From NCBI GenBank assembly GCA_015680685.1, contig MNCI01009517.1, positions 31,251 to 95,250 of the forward strand: DNA of 64,000 bases, given 5' to 3'. Origin of the DNA: Gnetum montanum. Taxonomy: Eukaryota; Streptophyta; Gnetopsida; Gnetales; Gnetaceae. A program made the position numbers and the translations under genes. How positions within the stretch are numbered: the stretch's first letter is position 1; the number at the start of each line of letters is the position of its first letter. A model generated the notes under the pieces. That model was not told where the DNA came from and searched no databases. It saw nothing but the letters and a program-made list of their open reading frames with translations. Below are positions 55,009-64,000 of this stretch, piece by piece.

Positions 55009-58000
55009 ATGAACCTCCTTTCATGGAATGTTCGAGGCCTTACTGGTAGGCTTCGACAAAAGCAAATAGACAACTTTATTTCTAGTCTTAATATAGCCTT
55101 TGATTTCATTCTCCTTCAAAAAATTAAGGTTTCAGCCGACCTTTTATCCTTTTCCACCCATTGGTTGCTTCCTCACTCTTCAATCTTAGCAACGGCCCAT
55201 GCGAGCGGGAAAGGAGGCACGACCATTCTCCTTTTGCCCTATTAGAAAACTAAAATCCTTCAAAGTGGTTCCAATTCTGAGCATAGAGTTTCCTATGCCA
55301 TCTTCTCTTCCTCGCATGGCCCTTTTGGTATTTACTCGATTTATGCCCCAAACAACTCTGCAGAACGGGTTCTCCTCTAGCAAGAACTTGCAAATTCTCT
55401 TCCCCCAATGCTTTGGATCTTCGGAGGAGATTTTAATATGGTTGAATTCCCTCAGGATAAGCTTGGAGGGGTGTTTTCTCAATTGCCCAATCTTGAGTAT
55501 CAAACTTGGTCTACCTTCAAGAAAAGGTTTTACCTTTCTGATGGGGCAGACACCTCTGCAGGCATTCCCCTCCACAAACTTACCTAGAGTAATCTTTGTC
55601 TTGGGCAGGCTCGCATTTTGCAGTAGGTTAGATAGGTTTTATTTCTTCACCCTTTTCTTCTGGCAAGCCTTCTCCACTACTACAGTTCATCACCATGCCA
55701 CCTTATCAGACCATTTTCCTATCTCCATATCCATCAAGATTCATGGTAATCCTCATTGACGAAAATTCCATCTTTTTTGACTACACAACAACTATTTTTT
55801 CCTCCTGCTACCCAACTTCTTTTATCCAACCTTTGGAATGTCGAACCTAGGCCCCTAAATCAGGTGGGTTGGATTAACTGGTGGCATTGGGCTTCATGTT
55901 GAGTGCAGAACTTTGCTCATTCGTATGGTAAGGCAGTGGCTACTTGGGCCAGACAAGAATACAACAAAATTCACCTCACTATTGAACATCTCACTAATAG
56001 ACTAGCTCAAGATCCCTTCAATACTCTAGTTCATGAGGAGCTAGCTAGAGCAAGATTAGCCTTTTAACATTGGGATGTGTACCGAGCACAAAGTGCCCTA
56101 ACAAAAAGTCAGCTCACTTGGTTAAATATTCAAGATGAACACTGTAAGGAATTTTTTAAGTATCTCAATTCTAATTTCCCTTCACATTCTATAGAAAAAA
56201 TATCTAGCGATGGTACCACCATTACTGACCATAATAGTATCCTCTCTTTTCTCAAGAATCACTATGAAACCCTTTTTTTAGCAACCCCAATGGACATCTC
56301 TTTGTTCAAGGCTACCACCCCCAATTATCCTTGCCTTATCAACTCCACTATGCTACAAAGTCTTGATGCTGATATCACTCTGATGGAGCTACAGGTGGCT
56401 TGTTCTAAGTTAAGTCAGGGACAGGCTCCTAGTTACAACGGTTTCCCCATGGAATTTTTTCAAAATCATTGGGATTTGGTGGGAAATGATCTTCTACAAG
56501 TCATTAACAAGGCTATCTTAACTGGCTTCCTTAGGCCCAATCTAAATCAAGGGGTAATCCGTCTCCTCCCCAAGTCTGGGGATCTTGCCGATATCTCCAA
56601 TTGGTGTCCCATAACTCTCCTCAATGTAGTGTATAAAATTTGAGCTAAGTGCCTTGCCTTACAACTAAAAAAAATTCTTGGCCAGATTATATCTCCTTAA
56701 CAAACAGGATTTGTTCCTGGTAGATATATTTTAGACAATGTGGTTGCAGCATGGGAAGGTCTCAAGTGGGCCGAGGATGAAGGACAAGATATTCTCCTAG
56801 TGAAACTTGATTATGCCCAGGCTTATGAAAACATAAAGTGGGATTTTATCTTGCAGACTATGACCAAACTTGGTTTTGGACCTAAGTTCTTGCATATGGT
56901 GAAATGCTTATTCTCAGATGCTACCGCAAGAATAGCCACTACCTTTGGCATTACCTCTCCCTTCCCAATAAATAGGTCAATGCAACAAGGCTGTCCTCTC
57001 GCCCCCTATCTCTTTATCATCATCGTAGACTTTCTTTGTCATCAGATTAACGTGGACATTCAAACGAAAGTTCTCACTGGGGTTTGCCTATCTTCCTCTC
57101 AACAACAGCTCCTCAATATGCACTTCGCTGACGACTCTTTCTTTCTAGTTCAAAACATAGCCGCCAATTTGCACTGCCTCTTTTCAAGGGTGGAGCAATA
57201 TTGTACACTCTCAGGTTCCACTATAAATTGGAATAAATCCTATGTTTATAGCTTTTCAGGCAATTACAACCATGTGACCAACTATAACTGGAAGCGGCTC
57301 CAGGATCAAGACATTGTTAAGATTTTGGGGATCCCTTTCCATTTTAGAGGTTCAACCTCTACTCTCTGGGAGCAGGTTATTTTTTGGATTCAAAAGAAAC
57401 TTGATAAATGGAAGATTAAACCCCTCACACTTGCGGGTAAATGCCTTGTATGTAAGTCCATATGTGCTTCAACCCATGTGTATTACTCTTCCTGTTGGGC
57501 CCCCTCCCAAGCTGCCTACTAGAAGTTGAATGATTAGTTTGCGACTTTATGTGGTCCTCCAAAGATTCTCAGAAAGGATTTCATCAAGTCACTTGGAATA
57601 TTGTTACTCTCCCCAAGAATAAAGGTGGCTTAGGTCTTTTGAATTCCTATAAGAAAGGAATTACCCTGGTTGCTAAGTGGTTGGTTCAACATGTATATGC
57701 CTCGGACATCATTGGGACCCTTCAATTAAGGCTTCATCAAGCATTTCCTAAAAACAATCCCTTCTAGAAAGGCATCCATTTTATCAGTTGGATCTTTTCC
57801 CCCCTAACTATCATTCTTCTAGGATCTCATGTTTTCAAAAGCATTTGGAGGACCTGGAAAATTCTACACAGTTACATAGACTGGACTAACATCAAGATCA
57901 ACCTTACTATTCTCTCTAGATTGTGTCCATGGTGGTTACCTCTATTGTCCGCTCCCCTTGCCATCACAAAGGCTAAGGTGGCTACCTCGTGGTTTCGGAA

Positions 58001-58900
58001 AGGTTTCATCTCCTTGAATTTTCTTAGGTTGGCTAGTCGTTGGATTTTGAGGGTCAAGTTTAGTAATTTGTATGGGGAGTCGACTGCAATGAACCATTGC
58101 CTAGTCCAGATCTACTCCTTTCTCCATAGTCATTGGCACATTGATGTTACAGTGCAAAGCCCTTTTCAAGGCCTTCAATAGCTTAATGGGGTTAAACTCT
58201 TACCCTACCAACCATCTATCCCCTTTCATCTTATGCATGACACATCCGAGGTCATTCAATGCTACAATAAGCATTGGCACAAACACGAGTCAGTATCATT
58301 TTTTATCCCTCTCTTCCAAAATATTTGGAACCTTTCGACCCTCCCCAAAATTAAATAGTTCCTTTGGTGTCTCCTCCACCATGGTCTACCTATTGGTAAA
58401 CGGTTAGAATATCTAGGAATTCCCAATCCCAATTGTCCTCTTTGTGGTGGACAAGATGACTTTGTCCATGTGTTTTGGCATTGTCCCTTTGCTTAGCATG
58501 TATGGGAGTGGGCTTCCATAGTTTTTCCTTCATACAAGCTATCTCAAGAGGATGCCATATTCAGCTTTTCAAACATTACTTCTGCTAATCTCAAGTTTCT
58601 ATGGAAAGTTATTAGGCCTACTATTTTATATTATATTTGGAAGCGAAGATGCAATGTTATATTTCAAAGGACAGATTATTCTAATAAATGTTTGCTCACC
58701 AGGTTGAAGAAGTTGTGGATCTTTTGCCTCATTCATTTCCAACTCACATCTTAAGCATCCAAGTTCAATCTGGATAGACATCAGTTGGTTCATCTTTTGC
58801 AGCCATGGGAAAGACTTGTGCATTCTAGTAACACTCATCATCAGTAATCTTTGCAAGGAAGCTTTCCCTTTCTGTTGTGAGGAGTCACCATTGGAACTCT
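55009..58900 (+). pseudogene. LINE ORF2: endonuclease, reverse transcriptase, zinc-binding end
   Basis: Endonuclease: MNLLSWNVRGL (55009), then ILLQKIK, where the catalytic Glu of the usual LQE box is Lys; FGGDFNMVEFPQDKLGG; and TLSDHFPISISI with the Asp-His pair. Frameshifts near 55240 and 55600 break it. RT (56077-57522, one TGA at 56641): PKSGDLADISNWCPITLLNV, VKLDYAQAYENIKWDFI, MQQGCPLAPYLF and the active site MHFADDSFFL. After 57520 comes GFHQVTWNIVTLPKNKGGLG, and near 58345-58500 the zinc-binding region LWCLLHHGLPIGKRLEYLG with CPLCGGQDDFVHVFWHC. The protein would nick the target and prime cDNA synthesis. It is inactive. Confidence 0.85.
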
Positions 58901-59150
58901 CTCTATCCTTAATTGAGAGTTTTTTTTCCCTTATCTAATTCTTTGTCATTCTATTTTGTAACAAGTTAGCATGGGTGGACGTTTGGTGGTGCCCCAATTT
59001 GTGTTTCCTCCTTTAATACTAGTTTATTTATAAGGTTGTTCTCGAGTTTCATGCATAGTGCTCTCAGCTTCCCCTTCCCCTTAACCCTATGACTTGTTCA
59101 GGTTATTGTAACAGATACACCGTTAATATCAATAGAACTTCTTTTCGAGG

Positions 59151-62100
59151 TCCGACACCCCCCCAAATTGAGATATTAGTTGTAATTTTTATTGATTAAA
59201 TAAATTGAATGGTTATGGTAATGCAATTTTGTAGATATAACTCTTTGGACCTTTGAATATGGATTTTATTGTTATTGATATAATAACTTAAAAGGTAAAT
59301 GTAACTTTTGTTATACAACAACTGCTGTAAATTTATTGTTGAGTAACTAATTTGAAGGTAATATAACTTGATTGATACAACTATTGATAAGTTTCAATCA
59401 AGAACATATATTGATAGCAAACAAAAATAAAGATGATAAATGATCTTGCTATATTGAAGTATATACTTGGAATTTGCTAAATAAATAAATGAGATTTAAG
59501 AGTTACTAACTATTTATAGTTTCCTAAGAAAGTACATATATTCAAAATTAGTTATTATTACTCCTTGATTTTAAATTAAATCCCTACAATATATTTGAAA
59601 CCTTTATTGGTGAGTTATGTTGTTAGTACAAGTCTCATTCTTTGTCATTCATATGTAGCTATTGTACTCTAAGAAAAATAACCAAAAATATAATTCTTGT
59701 GAACAACAAAAAATATGACTTTTGTGAATGCAATCAAGATAATTTTGTTAAGAAATCCATTCAAGAAAGAAATTTTGCATGGAGCAATGACCAAAGAATG
59801 ATAAAGTACAACTATAAAAATGTTAACAAAGAATTTAATAGCACAACCTTTAAATTCATGAGCCAAAACCTATGAGTTTATAATCACATGTAAAAAGGCT
59901 TACCATGAAACTTCTCACATAATGCATGCAAGTTAAAGTTTGTTAGTGTTTCAAACTCTTAATTGAACTGTTCTAAATATTTAATTTCATTGTATATTTT
60001 TTTTGGTTGATTCATGGATAGTATATTTAGTTAAAATTTGTTAATGTTTCAAATATTAATTAAAGTATTCTAAATACCCTTAAGCATTTTTAGGTGGATG
60101 CATCGATAGTATTTTTCTATCAACTTAGATTTCAATCTTGACAAATTTTTATCTTTTTGAAATGAATGGTCATAAAGATCTTATTGTTGAAGTAAGATTA
60201 GATTCTAACCTTGTGTAGGACCATTATAGGGAGGTGCAGGTTTTAGAGATTGTGTATGACTTTTGGTGCTTGGATTAATGATTTTTTTTATGATGGATTC
60301 ATTCTTCTAGGTGAGTAAATAGAGGCTTCAACACTTAGACATGCATTATTTTATTGTATTATCCTAAGTAGAATCTTTATGTGACTACGTTTAAAGGATT
60401 TTCCAATAGCAAAGCCATCAATTTTCAAAGGATTATTTAGGATATTTTTCATCATTAAAGTTTTTTTGTAGTTTTCAAAAATAGAAATCTCTATTTTTTT
60501 TAAAAAAAAAAAATTGATCTTAAAAGACCATAATAATGAAATGAAATTTTTTTGGCATAAAGATGAAAAATTTTGCTACAATAAAGTGTTAGAATTTAAA
60601 CTCATAATCTATATTTTAGAAATTTCTTCCTCTACCATTAAAGTATTATTTGTCTTTAGGAAATTTTTCAATTTAATTGTATTTACCTTTATGAATAAGT
60701 TGGTTGCCAAAATGCATAAAAACTTCCTTTCTATGTCTTTGATGTTATTGATAGCATATGTGTATGCGTATGCACATCACATGTGAGCATACATTTATTG
60801 TGGAAAAACTTATGAAAAAAATTATAACTATTTCTATAGTAAGAAAAAAAAATTCAAAAACCAAAATACTTGAATTTAAGAAGTCAGAACCTTGAACTTG
60901 TAACCTCTATTTTATCATATTAGGTTATACTTATCTTAGTTGTGACCAAACTTATAATTTATATTATTTAAGCATGTGTTCCTAGGTCCCATCTCTCGCA
61001 CATAAGCATCTTGAATGATGACCATTGAATATGCACGTGTTGGTAGTGTTACATTACTAACATCCTAAGGAAGTTTTTATGCTCTTCTAGTGGTCCTACC
61101 ATTGCCCCAGCAACACTCTATGGGAAGTGATGGGGTCATCCTATTAACTAGAGATTTTCAATGCACACAAATAATAAAATGAGTTGATTGTAATAAATGA
61201 CAAAATGTTATAGAGAATACAATGATGGAACCAACATATGGTGTGAATTAAAGAAACAATCCAAAATGACAACAAATAACAAATCTCGGCATCCATAGGA
61301 AAAATACTAATATGAGGGCAAGGATAACATTATTTTCAACCACATCCTTTAAACTATGTGAAGCTCTTGGGCTTCCATGAGTGGAAGTTGAAATTTAAAT
61401 CAAGTTGGACAACTTGAACAAGCTTGGTTTTAATGCCCTTTAATCAAAATATAGTTGAAGGTAGATCTGTCTTAATTTTTGCACCATAATGTTCTTGATT
61501 TTTTCTTTCAAGAATTCCTACCATTGTTTTCTATATTTTGTTTGATAAACCAACTGTTGCACCAATTTTTTTATTAGTTATGTTAACTTTCTTTACCAAT
61601 AATAAATATTCATATCCTATGAATTGTTAGCTTGTTTTTGTAACCCGTAGCAATATAAAATAAGATCAAAGCATTGATTCTATAATAAAATTAACTCTAA
61701 TAATGAGTTTCATAAGTAATATGAAGAACAAGTGAAATAATTCATAATAGCCTTAATTTGTAAATGTCGTGATGAATCTCAATAGTCATAATTATTTATA
61801 AAACATAAAGGTAAAGTTCATATCCAAAAGAAATAAAAGAAGTGGAACAAGCATAAATGAATGAAATGGAGTTTGGAACAATAAGTAGTCTCCACACAGA
61901 ATAACTCATAATACCATTTGTATAATTGTATTCTTTGGCATTTGCAAATTGTGAATATTAAGATGAATAAGAAGTAGCTAGTTCTATTTGTAGAACTAAT
62001 GAATAAGTGTTATAGGAGATAAGGATGATCATTGTAATACAAGATCTAGTTTCTTAAAGAAGAAGAGAAAAATCAAGTTGTGCTATACATAACTTAGTTC

Positions 62101-62878
62101 GATTTCTTAAATAAGAAGAGAAGGTCATCTAGAAGGTTATGATAGAATAAAAGAAAAAAGACTTATGAAATGTGATTCATAAGCATAGTGAAATTAAGTC
62201 AATCATGATTTAGCAAAATATGAAAAAAGTTTATGAAGTTAAATTTAGGAGGATCTTAAGGAAGTACAGTGAACAATGTGAAGTTGATTTTATTATGATT
62301 TTAGTAAAAACATAAGTGTTCATAACATAGCATAAGTTATGAATAATAACAAAGAAGAAGGTATTCATAATATACTATAAGTTATGACTAAAAGAAGTAC
62401 ACATAAGATAAGGATGTTAATTTCATGTTACCAATTCTGTAATAATCCTCAAAACATTGATTTTGATAAATTATAGTTACCTAAGAGTATAAAAACATAC
62501 CTATCTTTAATATGGTATCAAAGCTTGTATAATTTTATCAAAGAGATGATGTGTTTTGAGAAGAAGTTAGTAACAAATGAAAGATTATGAACAAGGAACA
62601 AAATAGTGATTGATATAGTAACTAAAGGAAAGTTACAAGAAAAGTGATACTTCAAAACCATTTCAAAAATATTATAAGAGTAAGATTAAGGTAATGAGTA
62701 AGATGGAGGCAAGAAGAAGAAACTAGAAGAAAAAGATAAGACATCTTCATTCTCCTCATATGATGATAGAGGTCATATACAAGTAACTTAAAGTGCTAAG
62801 ATAAATGATGGAAGTGTTCTTACAAAAATGTTCTTTACACCTTTACAAGGATACCTTTATGAACTAAGTGTTGAGATA
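59151..62878. other. AT-rich region, no gene recognised
   Basis: Open frames stay short (59642-59875 and 60514-60786 plus are the longest) and resemble nothing known. A C-run CGACACCCCCCC at 59151 marks the end of LINE-related sequence. TTAGATTTGTTAATGTTTCAAA-like words near 59935 and 60030 repeat once. From about 61600 to 62510 the sequence is rich in CATAAGTTATGAAT-type words and may be the LTR belonging to the primer-site-like motif at 62513. Confidence 0.45.
62513..62525 (+). other. Ty1/copia-like primer-binding site
   Basis: TGGTATCAAAGCT resembles the initiator-Met-tRNA primer site (TGGTATCAGAGC) used by most plant copia elements. A TATA-like GAGTATAAAAACA lies just upstream. No copia protein is visible before E6 begins, so this is a weak call. 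Confidence 0.3.
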
Positions 62879-63922
62879 TGATGAGTGGCGAGGTACCCCT
62901 ACACTCAACCATACGCATACAAGCGTACACGCGCGATCCGGTCAAACTCCGCAGACTAAATGCCTTAACGCCACAAGAAACACTTGGGGTTAATCGTTCG
63001 TTGTCTTCCCAGGCTTGCTTGTAAGTGTCACGGTGTATGGTTAAGCAAGTCTGAGGTATGTGATTTTTTTGGTATTTTCGGCTTATCTTCTATGCTATCA
63101 GGGGAAAGGGTTGAGAAACTAAGCTAACTCTAACTAAAGATCTAAGTCTAAATTAACTAGCGTCAGCATCCGTTCCCACTTACCGGACACACCCTGAACT
63201 ATGCAACTGCGGCTTACCAAACGCTAATCGTTACTGGGATCGCCACACGTAACGCAATTGCTCGAAGTGGTCGTACTGAGGCACCTATTTAGCTTAAGTG
63301 TGATAAGCAGCTGATTCCTTAGCTAGCCGTACACACCCGTGGGTGCTCGTAACTAAGTCATACTTATCACATGTTCTAGCCTAGCAATGAGCAGCCGATT
63401 CCTCAACTAGCCGTACACATCAGACTACTACTGGGATTACCAAGCGCAGAATCCTGGAATACGCTACTGGGTTACCAAGTAGCCAATGCTCGTAATTGAG
63501 TCGTACTCATGCGTTGCATCAAGTAGCTGATTCCTTGACTAGCCGTACACGTCCGTAGACGCTCGTAATCAAGTCGTACTTGAACGCACTAGGAAAGCAG
63601 TAAATGAAAGCAATAAATGAAACCACGTGCTGCAAGGTTTATCCAATCAAGTTCTTCTTTATTGTTGTACACAACTTGGGTTCAGGTTTACAAGTTTCTC
63701 GAATAAAGAGCCGTTCACTCTAGGACTCCTACTGCGGGCACATGGGAAAAATTCTAACTCTGGAGTGATCAATCTGCCAGAGCTTCGCTACACTAGCTAG
63801 GATTGGGAAATGAAGGGAGTGCCGCCTCTTATTTATAGATATGGCTGTGGGACGCGATATCGCGTACACGATATCACAGGGAAAGACGTGATATCGCGGC
63901 ACATGCAGGTCGTGTCTCATCA
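62879..63922 (-). repeat. E6 3' LTR (1044 bp, minus), element continues beyond the window
   Basis: It starts TGATGAGTGGCGAGGTACCC and ends GTGTCTCATCA, both family termini in minus orientation. GATATCGCG words lie at 63850-63900 and CTATAAATAAGAGG at 63838-63825. It is longer than the E1 LTR because U5 contains three copies of AGCTGATTCCTTGACTAGCC (63305, 63389, 63521) with attached CGTACAC and CTCGTAA words. Decay is low, so this is probably the youngest LTR here. The flank AGATA (62874-62878) is the likely target duplication; its partner is outside. Confidence 0.92.
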
Positions 63923-64000
63923 TACCCCCATGACTGAATGAAAACTCGTCCTCGAGTTCCTTACAATGATATCAGGTAGGTATGGGATTATTAGGGGAAA
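63923..64000 (-). promoter_or_regulatory. E6 polypurine tract and 3' signals
   Basis: On the minus strand AATAATCCCATACCTACCTG, GGAACTCGAGGACGAGTTTT and TTCAGTCATGGGGGTA lead into the LTR. E1 and E3 have AATAATCCCATACC, the hairpin and the tract in the same order, which confirms the boundary. Confidence 0.85.

Larger units (their letters stand above)
53770..59150 (+). mobile_element. L1-type LINE, ORF1 and ORF2, decayed
   Basis: A presumed 5' region (53770-53940) contains GATCTACAAGATC words twice. ORF1 and ORF2 follow in the usual order. The 3' region ends near AACAGATACACCGTTAATATC without a clear poly(A). No target duplication was identified. It inserted next to or into the gag relic on its left. 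Confidence 0.85.

Overview
This is land-plant nuclear DNA from a large, repeat-dominated genome. The evidence is Ty3/gypsy polyproteins without a chromodomain, plant-type GT-AG introns, an L1-type LINE with a plant ORF1, and a Helitron relic. A conifer or other gymnosperm would fit, but nothing here fixes the species. I see no intact host gene, rRNA, tRNA or CRISPR. Nearly every base that can be assigned is a decayed transposable element. It is draft sequence: one gap (3204-3270), one isolated N (22991) and two suspicious homopolymers.

Layout. (A) 1-7120: a minus-strand, multi-exon, pseudogenised gene with a TATA box near 7026 and its stop codon near 476. One exon-intron block is tandemly triplicated, and a 25-30 bp tandem array lies beyond its 3' end. 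(B) 7165-19314: a plus-strand Ty3/gypsy element (E0) with RT, RNase H, a second plant-type RNase H and integrase. This domain order is typical of the Tat lineage. A second array with the same unit follows integrase, then further minus-strand coding traces. E0 is interrupted inside integrase by element E1 (10121-15382, target duplication ACATG). (C) 19550-22330: a decayed Helitron Rep gene on the minus strand. (D) 24564-48887: three more members (E2 minus, E3 plus, E5 plus) of the LTR family to which E1 belongs, plus a solo LTR (E4) inside the RT of E5 with target duplication ATGAT. (E) 48888-52590: mostly unassigned sequence with one exon relic and one promoter-like cluster. (F) 52597-53770: a gag relic of an unrelated Ty3/gypsy element. 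(G) 53770-59150: a LINE with ORF1 and ORF2. (H) 59150-62878: AT-rich sequence with no recognisable gene. (I) 62879-64000: the 3' LTR and polypurine tract of another family member (E6, minus) that runs off the window.

The LTR family shared by E1-E6 is the most informative part. LTRs begin TGATG and end CATCA. Most have a U3 built of palindromic GATATCGC words, a CTATAAATA box and a primer site that fits a CpG-decayed tRNA-Asp complement. E1, E2 and E3 have gag, or gag plus protease, but no reverse transcriptase or integrase, so they look like non-autonomous derivatives; only E5 keeps pol traces. Between gag and the 3' LTR they share four things. These are a polypurine-tract-like motif repeated internally; a hairpin with compensatory changes next to the word TTTGGGGAGGACCCACT; in E2 and E3 a second TATA-containing, palindrome-rich promoter-like block; and in E2 and E3 an extra ORF (here ORF3) whose ATG sits directly behind a TTGTAG splice acceptor. 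The sequence therefore suggests that ORF3 had its own promoter and a spliced leader. Together with the spliced antisense gene of region A and its possible counterpart behind E0, these are the best candidates for undescribed biology in the window.
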